A stretch of DNA of 64,000 nucleotides from Mycobacterium sp. AZCC_0083 (GCF_014202335.1 NZ_JACHGP010000009.1:62001-126000); one strand, 5' to 3'; counted from the stretch's first letter, positions 41,102 to 49,898 are shown. Numbers and translations: made by a program. The notes: generated by a model not told the origin, from the sequence alone.

Positions 41102-41199
41102 TGGATTTCGCAGAATCGCTACGCGAGTGAATGTGTGATCCGACTACGAAGGAGTGCCCTGATCAATTTGCCGGAAGCGTCAATTCCCGACGCAAAACA

Positions 41200-41217
41200 T
41201 GAGTAGTCGACTACTCA
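41200..41217. promoter_or_regulatory. Perfect 18-bp palindrome
   Basis: TGAGTAGTCGACTACTCA is perfectly symmetric with no spacer, typical of a TetR, GntR or similar dimeric repressor site. No intact gene lies directly next to it. Confidence 0.6.
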
Positions 41218-41383
41218 CTCCCTCGCGCATTTCTCGACAGACGATGTCAGACACCACTGCACTGCGACGGGTCGGCGTCCAGGCCTGCCCGCGCATCGGA
41301 CAGTGAGGAGGACGCAGTGGCAACCGACAGATGTCGGCGGGCAACACGAGGACCATCCTCGCCACGAGGCGTGGCTCAATCAA

Positions 41384-41734
41384 TCATTTGTAGGGGGAAT
41401 TCCCATGTCCAAAGATGCGAAAACTGATGCGGCGTCCGTTGCCAGGAAGGCCCAGCATCGACCCGATGATGGTGGCCGTCATCAGTTGTTCGAGGACCAT
41501 CGCATCGCCGGTCACGTACCGATGCAGGACTACTTCTTCCTCGGCGCGAAGGTTCGCGGTCAGGTGTTCGTAGAACTCGCGAGCCGCAGCCTTGCCGTGG
41601 CGCGGGCTGCCTGGAAACCCAACGGCGTCATGCTCGATGTCGTCGGTGTACACCGCGATGGTGCCGTCGATGTCGCCCAGGCCCTCGGCCTTCAGGTGCG
41701 CGCTGACGATCGCCTGCATCTCGCTAGCGTCCAC
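41384..41734 (-). pseudogene. SnoaL-like NTF2 protein, C-terminally truncated
   Basis: The N-terminal 100 residues match SnoaL-like polyketide cyclase/ester cyclase proteins: LKAEGLGDIDGTIAVYTDDI, then GKAAAREFYEHLTANL and GNGRRISFRIF. Homologues continue with a last strand pair and helix of about 25 residues; here they are replaced by GHGNSPYK and a stop. The start is GTG at 41734 or the ATG five codons later. It may still fold but looks broken by the rearrangement that also shaped 40.4-41.4 kb. Confidence 0.6.
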
Positions 41735-41767
41735 CCGGTCCGGTGTAGCGCACTTGAGCCGCGATGA

Positions 41768-42655
41768 CTAGAGCGTCGCAGGCCGGATCACGACGACCGA
41801 CCTGGTCCGTGACGCCTCGTCGGTGAGCAGCGCGACCACCAGTCCGCCTGGCGCGACCGCCGCGTAGACGCCGTCGACGCCCGCGGGTACCAGGGCCCGG
41901 CCGTGGCTGGCCGACTCGGCTTCCTCGACAGTGAGGTCCCGACGCGGGAACACCAGCAGGCACGCCGCGTCCAATGAGTAGCTCAACTGCGGAGCGTCCG
42001 CGAGGCGCTCCAGAGTGTGCGCCTCCCCCAACCCGAACCGGCCAACCCTGGTGCGTCGCAACGCAGTGAGATGTCCGCCGACACCGAGGGTTGCGCCGAC
42101 GTCGCGGGCCAGTGCCCGGATGTACGTACCCGACGAACAGTCCACCTCGACGTCGACGTCGACGACCGAGTCGTGGCGTCGCGCCCCGAGAACCTCGAAA
42201 CGATCGATCCGCACCGGACGCGCGGCCAGTTCGACGGTCTTGCCCTCGCGGGCGAGTTTGTAGGCGCGCTGACCGTCGACCTTGATCGCACTGACCGCCG
42301 ACGGCACCTGCTCGATGTCGCCGCGCAAGCGCGCCACGGCCTTGCCGATGGCGGCATCGGTGACGTCATCGGCCGGAACAGTCTGCAGCAGCTCGCCTTC
42401 CGCGTCCTCGGTGGAGGTGCTCTGGCCGAGCCGGATGGTGGCCGCGTACGACTTGTCGGTCGCGGTGAGCAGGCCGAGGATCTTGGTGGCCCGCTCGATT
42501 CCCACCACCAGCACGCCGGTGGCCATCGGGTCCAGCGTGCCGGCGTGGCCGACCTTGCGGGTGCCGAACAACCGGCGACAACGCCCGACGACGTCGTGGC
42601 TCGTCATTCCTGCGGGCTTGTCGACGACGACGATCCCCGGCGGTGGAGTCGTCAC
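41768..42655 (-). CDS. truB: tRNA pseudouridine(55) synthase TruB
   Basis: TruB makes pseudouridine 55 in the T-loop of tRNAs. The 295-aa product has IVVVDKPAGMTSHDVV and the catalytic Asp in GHAGTLDPMATGVLVVG (about residue 40), plus YAATIRLGQSTSTEDAEGE and SSGTYIRALARD. The C-terminal PUA-like domain is short, as in actinobacteria. Its GTG start overlaps the pptT stop by 4 bp; the frame upstream of that belongs to pptT. Confidence 0.95.
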   Translation of the reverse strand: MTTPPPGIVVVDKPAGMTSHDVVGRCRRLFGTRKVGHAGTLDPMATGVLVVGIERATKILGLLTATDKSYAATIRLGQSTSTEDAEGELLQTVPADDVTDAAIGKAVARLRGDIEQVPSAVSAIKVDGQRAYKLAREGKTVELAARPVRIDRFEVLGARRHDSVVDVDVEVDCSSGTYIRALARDVGATLGVGGHLTALRRTRVGRFGLGEAHTLERLADAPQLSYSLDAACLLVFPRRDLTVEEAESASHGRALVPAGVDGVYAAVAPGGLVVALLTDEASRTRSVVVIRPATL

Positions 42656-43314
42656 AACACGATCGCCGTGAGGACCAGGCCATCGCCCACCGACCAGCGA
42701 CCGGCCAACGACGTCAACGGCGGCCCGGACTCGGCGGCGGGATCGATCAGGATCACCGACGAGAACGCGCCTGCCGCACCGGACCCGTCGACGGTGAAGG
42801 TGATGTGTGCGTCCTCGAACCCCAGCCAGCGGTGCGTCAGCGGAAACCACGCCTTGTAGGTTGCTTCCTTGGCGCAGAACAGGATCCGGTCCCAATGCAG
42901 TTTGGCGGGCAGACCGGTGAGCTCAGCCCGTTCGGCAGGCAGGCTGATGGCGTCCAGCACGCCCTTGGGGAGCACGCCGTGCGGTTCGGCGTCGATGCCG
43001 ACCGAGCGGACATCGGCCTTACGGCCCACCACCGCGCCGCGAAAGCCCTCGCAGTGCGTCAGGCTGCCGACGACTCCGTCTGGCCAGCACGGTTCGCCCT
43101 TGTCCCCCTTGAGGATCGGTACCGGGGGCAGTCCGAGTTCACCGAGCGCCTGGCGAGCGCAGTAACGCACCGTGACGAACTCGTTGCGGCGCTTGGCCAC
43201 CGAACGCGCGACGAGTGGCTCCTCCTCAGGGTAGGGAACCAAATCGGTTGGATCGTCGTACATCTCGGCGGCTGCCACGATGCTTGGCAGGACACCGCTG
43301 AGCAGTGTGGTCAT
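42652..43314 (-). CDS. pptT: 4'-phosphopantetheinyl transferase PptT
   Basis: PptT activates acyl and peptidyl carrier proteins by transferring phosphopantetheine from CoA, and is essential for mycolate, siderophore and polyketide synthesis. The 220-aa Sfp/EntD-type protein has the motifs PCWPDGVVGSLTHCEG, VGIDAEPHGVLP (metal-binding Asp/Glu) and ILFCAKEATYKAWFPL. It overlaps pptH by 4 bp upstream and truB by 4 bp downstream. Confidence 0.95.
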   Translation of the reverse strand: MTTLLSGVLPSIVAAAEMYDDPTDLVPYPEEEPLVARSVAKRRNEFVTVRYCARQALGELGLPPVPILKGDKGEPCWPDGVVGSLTHCEGFRGAVVGRKADVRSVGIDAEPHGVLPKGVLDAISLPAERAELTGLPAKLHWDRILFCAKEATYKAWFPLTHRWLGFEDAHITFTVDGSGAAGAFSSVILIDPAAESGPPLTSLAGRWSVGDGLVLTAIVL

Positions 43315-44264
43315 CTCTCCCGCCGGTCCTTGATGCGCGCCTGGATCTTCTCCGCGCCAGCACGCATCTCGGGCGTCACCTCGAAGTGGCCGCCGAACTC
43401 GTTGAGGTAGCCGGGCGGGTACTTCGGGTCGGGCAGGATCTGACGCATCCATCGATAGGGCTTGCGGCGCCGCCACTCCCGCGGGTAGCCCACCGACACC
43501 TCCTCGAACCGCACGCCGTCGTACCACGTGGTCCTCGGGATGTGCAGGTGGCCGTACACCGAGCACAGCGCGTTGTAACGGGTGTGCCAATCCTTGGTGG
43601 CGGTCGTGCCGCACCACATCGCGAACTCGGGATAGAACATCGCATCGCAGGGCTCGCGCACCAGAGGGAAGTGGTTCACCAGGATCGACGGGGTCAACCA
43701 ATCCAGGTCTTCGAGCTTCTCCCGCGTCTGCTTCAGCCGGTCCCGGCACCACGCGTCACGCGTGGCGTAGGGCTCCGCGGAGAGCAGGAACTCGTCGGTG
43801 CCGACGATGTTGCGTTCGCGCGCCAGCGCCAGACCCTCGGCCTTCGTGGCCGTGCCCTCGGGCAGGAACGAGTAGTCGTACAGCAGGAACATCGGCACGA
43901 TGGTCGCCGGGCCTCCCTCGTCCGTCCACACCGGGAACGGATGCTCGGGCGTCACGATGCCCATCTCGTCGCACATGTTGACCAGGTAGTCGTAACGCGC
44001 CTGCCCGAAGATCTGCATCGGGTCCTTGCTGGTGGTCCACAGTTCGTGGTTCCCTGGCACCCAGATCACCTTGGCGAACCGTTTGCGCAGCAGGTCGAGC
44101 GACCAGCGGATCTCGTCGGTGCGTTCGGCGACGTCGCCGGCGACGATCAGCCAGTCGTCGGGGGATGACGGATGAAGCGACTCGGTGACCGGCTTGTTTC
44201 CGGTGTGACCGATGTGAAGGTCGCTGATGGCCCAAAGAGTTGGGTGCCGATGTTCCACTGACAC
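43311..44264 (-). CDS. pptH: Metallophosphoesterase, PptH-type phosphopantetheinyl hydrolase
   Basis: The 317-aa calcineurin-like enzyme has the metal motifs DLHIGH, AGDVAE, GNHELW, VNHFPL and YGHLHIP in order. Its M. tuberculosis counterpart Rv2795c (PptH) removes phosphopantetheine from carrier proteins, opposing PptT. The 4-bp overlap with pptT preserves the pairing of opposite activities. Translation starts at GTG 44264. A KstR-like palindrome lies 48 bp upstream. Confidence 0.9.
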   Translation of the reverse strand: MSVEHRHPTLWAISDLHIGHTGNKPVTESLHPSSPDDWLIVAGDVAERTDEIRWSLDLLRKRFAKVIWVPGNHELWTTSKDPMQIFGQARYDYLVNMCDEMGIVTPEHPFPVWTDEGGPATIVPMFLLYDYSFLPEGTATKAEGLALARERNIVGTDEFLLSAEPYATRDAWCRDRLKQTREKLEDLDWLTPSILVNHFPLVREPCDAMFYPEFAMWCGTTATKDWHTRYNALCSVYGHLHIPRTTWYDGVRFEEVSVGYPREWRRRKPYRWMRQILPDPKYPPGYLNEFGGHFEVTPEMRAGAEKIQARIKDRRER

Positions 44265-44311
44265 AACGGTCCAGCCTACTGGCGCGGCTGGGGGGAGCCG
44301 ACGTCACCAAC

Positions 44312-44325
44312 TAGAACATGTTCTT
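44312..44325. promoter_or_regulatory. KstR-like palindrome between pptH and the DUF3558 gene
   Basis: TAGAACATGTTCTT contains the perfect palindrome AGAACATGTTCT and fits TnnAACnnGTTnnA except the last base. That is the consensus of KstR, the TetR repressor of mycobacterial sterol catabolism. Whether it is functional is unknown; neither neighbour is a known sterol gene. Confidence 0.45.
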
Positions 44326-44395
44326 ATTTCTCCGTCGGGCGAGCGCTATCGACTTGTACACTCCCCGCAACGGTGGACGAGCGCGAGGAGGTGTG

Positions 44396-44980
44396 ATGGC
44401 AGCCAAACTGCGCCTGCTGTCAGCGGTGTGTGCGCTGGTCGCGGCAGTGATCGTGGTCTGGCAGACCAACCCAGTGGCTGGGCCCGACAGCGGACCGGTG
44501 CAACTGCGGTCCACGTCAGCGCCCATGAGCGACGTCTCGACGACCATCAAGTGGCCCGTCATCGAAACGGTCAACCCGACGCCGTTCGATTCGTGCCAGG
44601 ACATCCCGTACGACGTCATCCAGCGACTCGGCCTGGCGTTCACCCCACCGATACCCGAGGACAGCCTGCGTTGCCACTACGACGCGGGTAACTATCAGAT
44701 GGCCGTCGAATCATTCGTGTGGCGGACCTACGAGCAGACGCTGCCCGCCGACGCCGTCGAACTCGACATCGATGGTCACCGTGCCGCGCAGTACTGGATC
44801 ATGAAGCCCACCGACTGGAACAACCGCTGGTGGATCACCTGCATGATCGCCTTCAAGACCAGCTACGGGGTGCTCCAGCAGTCGCTGTTCTACTCGCCGG
44901 TCTACACCACCGACGACGTCGACTGCCTGCAGACCAACCTGCAGCGCGCGCACGAACTCGCCCCGTACTACAAGCTCTAA
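44396..44980 (+). CDS. DUF3558-like secreted or membrane-anchored protein
   Basis: The 194-aa protein has an N-terminal hydrophobic signal/anchor (LRLLSAVCALVAAVIVVW) and a cysteine-containing domain (FDSCQDIPYDVIQRLGL, SLRCHYDAGNYQMAVES, WWITCMIAF, DDVDCLQTNLQ). The spacing resembles DUF3558 proteins of the actinobacterial envelope. No lipobox is present, so it is probably exported or anchored by the helix. GAGGAGG precedes the ATG. Function is unknown. Confidence 0.78.
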   Translation: MAAKLRLLSAVCALVAAVIVVWQTNPVAGPDSGPVQLRSTSAPMSDVSTTIKWPVIETVNPTPFDSCQDIPYDVIQRLGLAFTPPIPEDSLRCHYDAGNYQMAVESFVWRTYEQTLPADAVELDIDGHRAAQYWIMKPTDWNNRWWITCMIAFKTSYGVLQQSLFYSPVYTTDDVDCLQTNLQRAHELAPYYKL

Positions 44981-45007
44981 CCCGCCCTGTTTGCGTAACC
45001 TGCAGGC

Positions 45008-46654
45008 GTGTCCTCTCCCGTAAAACGCGTCGCCTCCCGCGTGTTGGCCCGAGCCCTCAAGGTCCCGCCGCCGACCACTGACTTCACCGTGCGACGCGCG
45101 GTGGCGGTGCCGATGCGTGACGGCGTGGACCTGGTCGCCGACCATTACGCACCCCAAACCTCCAATCCGGCGGGCACCGTGCTGGTGCGCTGCCCGTACG
45201 GCCGTGCGTTCCCGGTCTCGAGCCTGCTCGGCGCCGCGTACGCGGCACGCGGGTATCACGTCGTGATCCAGAGCGTGCGCGGCACGTTCGGCTCGGGCGG
45301 GGACTTCACGCCGATGATCCACGAGGTCGCCGACGGCGCCGACACCGTTGCCTGGCTGCGCGACCAGCCGTGGTTCACCGGTACGTTCGCCACCATCGGC
45401 TTGTCCTACCTGGGGTTCACCCAGTGGGCGCTGTTGATGGACCCTCCACCGGAGATGGTCGCCGCGGTGATCAGCGTCGGCCCGCACGACTTCAGCGCGG
45501 CGACGTGGGGCACCGGCGCGTTCACCCTGAACGACTTCCTCGGGTGGAGCGACATGGTTTCCCACCAGGAGGATTCGGGTGCCCTGATGAACGGCGTGCG
45601 GCAGGCCAGGTCCCGGCGGACCGTGGCCCACGCCGCGAACCAGGTGCCCATGGGCGATGCGGGCCGTACCCTACTCGGGACAGGGGCACCCTGGTGGGAG
45701 TCCTGGGTCACCCAGCCCGACGGCGGTGATTCGTTCTGGGATGCCGTGCGCCTGACCGACGCCCTGGACCGCGTGGACATCCCGGTGCTGTTGTTCAGCG
45801 GCTGGCAGGACCTCTTCGTCGAGCAGACGCTCGAGCAATTCCGGCACCTGCGCGGGCGGAACGTGACGACGGCATTGACCGTCGGACCGTGGACGCATAC
45901 CGAGCTGATGACCAAGGGCGCGCCCACCGTACTCCGGGAATCGTTGGCGTGGCTCGACGGTCACCTCGGCGGCAAGCCCGTCACGCCCCGCAGTCCGGTG
46001 CGGGCCTACGTCACCAAGGGCGACTGGCTCGAGCTGACCGACTGGCCGCCCGCGATGCCCGAGCACGTGCTGTATCTGCAACCCGCACATCGGCTTTCGG
46101 AGACACCGCCGGACGCGGCCGCGCCGCCTTCGACGTTCACCTTCGATCCTGCCGACCCGACGCCGACCATCGGCGGGCGGCTGCTCTCCCCCGAGGGCGG
46201 CTACCGCGACGACACCCGCCTGGCCCTCCGCGGTGACGTCCTCGACTTCACCGGCGACCCACTGCCTGCCGACCTGTACCTGGTCGGAAGTCCCGTGGTC
46301 GAGCTGTCACATACGTGCGACAACCCGTACAACGACCTGTTCGTCCGGGTCAGTGAGGTCGACGCCAACGGTCGATCGACCAACGTCAGCGACGGATTCG
46401 TCAGGCTGGCAACCGATTCCGGGACGGTCCGGCTCGAGCTCGACCCCGTCGCGTATCGCTTCACAGCCGGCTCCCGAATCAGGGTGCTGATCGCGGGCGG
46501 GTCGCATCCGCGCTTCGTCCGCAATCTCGGCACCGACGAACCACCGATCTCGGGGCGGCGGATGGCACCCGCGACACATACCGTGCACCATGGCGCGCAG
46601 GGGGCGTCGCTCTTGGTGTTGCCCGCGGGACCTCAGCCGCCGTCAACCAACTGA
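45008..46654 (+). CDS. CocE/NonD family (Xaa-Pro dipeptidyl-peptidase-like) hydrolase
   Basis: The 548-aa protein begins with an alpha/beta-hydrolase domain with PMRDGVDLVADHYAP, VIQSVRGTFGSGGDF and the nucleophile Ser in GLSYLGFTQWALL (about residue 140), Asp in LLFSGWQDLFVEQ and His in GPWTHTEL. The C-terminal jelly-roll (about 370-540) is the X-Pro dipeptidyl-peptidase C domain. Rv2800 is the counterpart. It may cleave esters or peptides; the substrate is unknown. Confidence 0.9.
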   Translation: MSSPVKRVASRVLARALKVPPPTTDFTVRRAVAVPMRDGVDLVADHYAPQTSNPAGTVLVRCPYGRAFPVSSLLGAAYAARGYHVVIQSVRGTFGSGGDFTPMIHEVADGADTVAWLRDQPWFTGTFATIGLSYLGFTQWALLMDPPPEMVAAVISVGPHDFSAATWGTGAFTLNDFLGWSDMVSHQEDSGALMNGVRQARSRRTVAHAANQVPMGDAGRTLLGTGAPWWESWVTQPDGGDSFWDAVRLTDALDRVDIPVLLFSGWQDLFVEQTLEQFRHLRGRNVTTALTVGPWTHTELMTKGAPTVLRESLAWLDGHLGGKPVTPRSPVRAYVTKGDWLELTDWPPAMPEHVLYLQPAHRLSETPPDAAAPPSTFTFDPADPTPTIGGRLLSPEGGYRDDTRLALRGDVLDFTGDPLPADLYLVGSPVVELSHTCDNPYNDLFVRVSEVDANGRSTNVSDGFVRLATDSGTVRLELDPVAYRFTAGSRIRVLIAGGSHPRFVRNLGTDEPPISGRRMAPATHTVHHGAQGASLLVLPAGPQPPSTN

Positions 46655-47191
46655 CGCGCGAACGCGTTCGGCGATGGCTGCCAACGCCGCGTCGTCGTGC
46701 ACGGGATCGCCCCAGTCCGGACGCACTGGCAGGTCCACCCAGCTGACGCACCCCGCGTACGCCGGTTCCCTCGGCAGTCGCACCGGCTCGATCAGGGGCC
46801 TGGCCTGTACCACCAGCACGGTGAGCAGATGCCGTGGCCGGAAGTCCAGCCGATCGGCACGCACCGACTCGGCCGTCCAGATGTGCGTCTGCTCGATCTC
46901 CTCCAGCCCATCGGGCCGGTTGACGGCAATGGCGGCAACCACTTTCGCACCGGCCCGGACCATCACCTCGGTCTCGGTGCTGTCAGAGGCGGCGGCATCG
47001 AGCAGGTCGCGGTGCTCGGGGCGGACACGTTCGGCATGGCCGTGGGCGACAGTGGGAAAGAAGACGAACTCCGACGCGGCGAGGTTGAAGCGCTTCTCGC
47101 CGATGCCGCCCTTGCGCAACAACACCGTCTGCCTGCCGTCGAGCATCGCGTGCACGGCCGCGCTCCACTCCTTGAGCGCGGTGGCGCTCAC
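46643..47191 (-). CDS. DUF1802 family protein
   Basis: The 182-aa protein matches DUF1802: ALKEWSAAVHAMLDGRQTVL, LLRKGGIGEKRFNLAASEFV, FFPTVAHGHAERVRPEHRDL. It lacks membrane segments and known catalytic motifs. The GTG start at 47191 overlaps the upstream DUF2277 stop by 4 bp; its 3' end overlaps the convergent CocE-like gene by 12 bp. Confidence 0.84.
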   Translation of the reverse strand: MSATALKEWSAAVHAMLDGRQTVLLRKGGIGEKRFNLAASEFVFFPTVAHGHAERVRPEHRDLLDAAASDSTETEVMVRAGAKVVAAIAVNRPDGLEEIEQTHIWTAESVRADRLDFRPRHLLTVLVVQARPLIEPVRLPREPAYAGCVSWVDLPVRPDWGDPVHDDAALAAIAERVRASVG

Positions 47192-47460
47192 TTCGCCGCA
47201 GCGGCGATGCGGGCCTGCACCTCGGGGCGACGCAGCGGGGGCACCGTCTTGGGCGGCTGCCGTCTCGGTGGCAATTGGGCGAGCAGACGCGCGGTGGTCG
47301 CGGTCACCTCGGCGACCGCGGCCTCGAAGACCTCGGCGTTGGCGGCAGTCGGGCGGGTGATTCCGCTGACCTTGCGGACGTATTGACGGGCCGCGGCCTC
47401 GACCTCCTCGGCGGTCGCCGAGGGTTCCAGACCGCGCAACTCGGTGATGTTGCGGCACAT
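47188..47460 (-). CDS. DUF2277 family protein
   Basis: The 90-aa protein starts MCRNITELRGLEPSATAEEV and contains ARQYVRKVSGITRPTAANAE, matching DUF2277, a small helical family of unknown function with a conserved N-terminal Cys-Arg-Asn. It is coupled to the DUF1802 gene and divergent from the enoyl-CoA hydratase gene. Confidence 0.88.
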   Translation of the reverse strand: MCRNITELRGLEPSATAEEVEAAARQYVRKVSGITRPTAANAEVFEAAVAEVTATTARLLAQLPPRRQPPKTVPPLRRPEVQARIAAAAK

Positions 47461-47490
47461 GCTCCCACCATAGGTCGATACGGTGAGGAC

Positions 47491-48267
47491 ATGTCGAGCC
47501 CGAAAGATACCGAAGAAGACCAAGTCCTGCTGATCGACACCACCGACCGCGTGCGCACGCTGACCCTGAACCGTCCGAAGGCTCGCAACGCGCTGTCCGT
47601 GGCTCTGCGCACCCAGTTCTACGCGGCGCTGCGCGACGCCGAGGCCGACGACGGCGTGGACGCCATCATCCTGACCGGCGCCGACCCGGTGTTCTGCGCA
47701 GGTCTTGACCTCAAGGAACTCGGCAACACCACCCGACTTCCCGACATCTCGCCCAAGTGGCCTGCCATGGGCACCCCGGTGATCGGTGCGATCAACGGCG
47801 CCGCCGTCACCGGCGGCCTGGAGTTCGCCCTGTACTGCGACATCCTGATCGCCTCCGAGAACGCCCGCTTCGCCGATACCCACGCCCGCGTCGGCCTGCT
47901 GCCCACCTGGGGTCTTTCGGTCCGGTTGCCGCAAAAGGTGGGCATCGGGCTGGCCCGGCGCATGAGCCTGACCGGCGACTACCTGTCGGCGCAGGACGCG
48001 CTGCGGGCGGGCCTGGTCACCGAGGTGGTCCCGCACGACGAGCTGCTACCTGCCGCTCGCAAGGTCGCCGCCTCGATCGTCGGCAACAACGCCAAGGCGG
48101 TGCGTGCGCTGCTGGAGTCCTACCACCGCATCGACGACGCTCAGACCAGCGCCGGGCTGTGGATCGAAGCGAGGTCGGCCACGCAGTGGATGCAGGTGGC
48201 CACCGGCGACGACATCGCCGCGAACCGCGACGCCGTGTTCGAACGCGGTCGCGCCCAGGTGCAGTGA
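47491..48267 (+). CDS. Enoyl-CoA hydratase
   Basis: The 258-aa crotonase-fold protein has VRTLTLNRPKARNALSVALR, the oxyanion-hole segments FCAGLDLKELG and INGAAVTGGLEFALYCDI, and FADTHARVGLLPTWGLSVRL. The catalytic Glu expected in the second glutamate position is not clearly placed, so it could hydrate enoyl-CoA or be a related hydrolase/isomerase. It resembles mycobacterial EchA-type enzymes used in fatty-acid breakdown. Confidence 0.88.
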   Translation: MSSPKDTEEDQVLLIDTTDRVRTLTLNRPKARNALSVALRTQFYAALRDAEADDGVDAIILTGADPVFCAGLDLKELGNTTRLPDISPKWPAMGTPVIGAINGAAVTGGLEFALYCDILIASENARFADTHARVGLLPTWGLSVRLPQKVGIGLARRMSLTGDYLSAQDALRAGLVTEVVPHDELLPAARKVAASIVGNNAKAVRALLESYHRIDDAQTSAGLWIEARSATQWMQVATGDDIAANRDAVFERGRAQVQ

Positions 48268-48268
48268 C

Positions 48269-48570
48269 ATGAACGAAGCCCATCAGCACTGCGGCAGCGA
48301 CGAATGACGGGAGATGATCCGATTGCGTTGCAGGACAAGTTGTTCGGCGAGATCGCGAGGGTGCTGCGGCCGGGCGCAGCACTGGTGGCCAGCGACAGCC
48401 TGGCCAGCGCCGAGTTGGCCGCCCACCACGAGGGCGATACCTACAACCCCGTCGACCCCGCCTCGCTCCCCGACCGGCTGGCCGCCGCGGGTTTCGAGCG
48501 AATCGACGTACGCACCAACCCCTTCGGCTGGGCGGTCATCGCACACCGGGGCTTTGTCAACGTGACCTAG
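48269..48570 (+). pseudogene. Class I methyltransferase remnant with stop and internal deletion
   Basis: ATG at 48269 opens MNEAHQHCGSDE followed by TGA and then REMIR; homologous methyltransferases have Trp at this point. After that, sequence jumps in another frame to the C-terminal part (LQDKLFGEIARVLRPGAALV, then RTNPFGWAVIAHRG), so the SAM-binding core of about 130 residues is missing. An ATG at 48304 could express an 88-aa fragment, but without the SAM site it would be inactive. Confidence 0.72.
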
Positions 48571-49898
48571 CCCGTGCCTGCCACCAGCCAACGCCCGGAG
48601 AACGCCCGCCAGCCGACGAAGACCAGCCGCAGCACCATGAACGTGGTCAGGCCCGACCAGATGCCCGCCAGTCCCCAGCCGAACGCCAGCGACAGCCAGA
48701 TCGGCGGCAGGAAGCCGACCAACGCACTGACGAGCGTGGCGTTGCGCATGAACTTCGCATCACCGGCACCGAGCAGAACTCCGTCGAGCGCGAAAACGAT
48801 TCCGGCGATGGGCAATTGAGCGACCAGGAACCACCACGGCACACCGATCGCATCGAGCACCGAGCGGTCGTCGGTGAACAGCGTCGGCAGCACCGATGCT
48901 CCGACGGCGAACGCCGTGGCCAGTACCGCGGCCGCCAACGTGGAGAAGATCGTCACCCGCCATGCCACCGACTTCGCGTGTACCAGTTGACCCGCCCCTA
49001 GCGCCGCGCCGACCAGCGATTGCGCGGCGATCGCCAACGAATCCAGCACCAGCGCAAGGAAACCCCAGAGCTGCAGCACCACCTGGTGTGCGGCGACGGA
49101 GGCCGCGCCGAACCGGGCTGCCACCGCCGCGGCCGATACGAAGCACGCCTGAAACGCCAAGGTGCGCACCAACAGGTCGCGGCCCATCACCACCTGGGCC
49201 CGCAAGACCGTGACGTCGACGCGCAACGGCACCCGCTCGGCCAGCAGTGCGCGGCAGAACAGCAGGGCGGCCAGCCACTGCCCGACCAGGTTGGCCACCG
49301 CCGAGCCGGCCAGTTCCATCCGCGGCAGCCCCAGCCAGCCGTACACCAGCGTCGGGCACAGCACCGCGGACAGCGCGAACCCCACGATGACGTAGCGCAG
49401 CGGCCGCGCGGTGTCCTGCACGCCGCGCATCCATCCGTTGCCTGCCAACGAGATCAGGATGGCCGGCGCGCCGAGGATCGCGATCCGCAGCCACGGCAGC
49501 GCCATGTCGGCGATCTCACCGCCGTCGGCGATCAACCGCAGAAGCGGCACCGCCGCCGCCTCGATCAACGCAACGACGAGCACCCCGATCCCGACCGCCA
49601 GCCAGGTGGCCTGCACGCCCTCCCCCACGGCCGACCCGCGGTTCCCGGCCCCGAAGAACCGGGCCGCCCGCGCCGTCGTCCCGTACGACAGGAACGTCAG
49701 CTGCGAGGACACCAGCGACAGGACCAGCCCGCCGATCGCCAGACCGGCCAGGCTCAGCGCGCCGAGGCGTCCGACGACGGCGAGATCGAACAAGAGATAG
49801 AGAGGTTCGGCGGCAAGAACGCCCAGCGCGGGAAACGCCAGCCCGGCAATCCGCCGGCCCGTTGCGGGCGGCATGGGCTGATCGGCAGGCTCAACCAA
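48567..49898 (-). CDS. dinF: MATE-family efflux transporter (DinF)
   Basis: The 443-aa membrane protein has about 12 predicted helices and the MATE/DinF pattern, including FPALGVLAAEPLYLLFDLAV, VGRLGALSLAGLAIGGLV and the repeat GAASVAAHQVVLQLWGFLAL. MATE pumps export cationic compounds with Na+ or H+. The start is uncertain (TTG at 49898 or a later codon). It lies 18 bp downstream of nrnA at the end of the rimP operon, as Rv2836c does. Confidence 0.9.
   Translation of the reverse strand: MVEPADQPMPPATGRRIAGLAFPALGVLAAEPLYLLFDLAVVGRLGALSLAGLAIGGLVLSLVSSQLTFLSYGTTARAARFFGAGNRGSAVGEGVQATWLAVGIGVLVVALIEAAAVPLLRLIADGGEIADMALPWLRIAILGAPAILISLAGNGWMRGVQDTARPLRYVIVGFALSAVLCPTLVYGWLGLPRMELAGSAVANLVGQWLAALLFCRALLAERVPLRVDVTVLRAQVVMGRDLLVRTLAFQACFVSAAAVAARFGAASVAAHQVVLQLWGFLALVLDSLAIAAQSLVGAALGAGQLVHAKSVAWRVTIFSTLAAAVLATAFAVGASVLPTLFTDDRSVLDAIGVPWWFLVAQLPIAGIVFALDGVLLGAGDAKFMRNATLVSALVGFLPPIWLSLAFGWGLAGIWSGLTTFMVLRLVFVGWRAFSGRWLVAGTG

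Larger units (their letters stand above)
41001..41383. other. Long non-coding gap holding heptamer repeats and an 18-bp palindrome
   Basis: No convincing gene is seen in these 383 bp. A GTG-started 36-codon frame after GAGGAGG (from 41317) has no recognisable product. The stretch contains three 11-bp-spaced heptamers (41073-41101) and a perfect palindrome (41200-41217), listed separately. Both flanking genes are broken, so this looks like residual control DNA from lost genes. Confidence 0.6.

Noticed and set aside
41317..41427. A GTG-started 36-codon frame with GAGGAGG upstream
   Set aside because: The product is Arg/Ser-rich with no homology and runs into the truncated SnoaL gene on the other strand.
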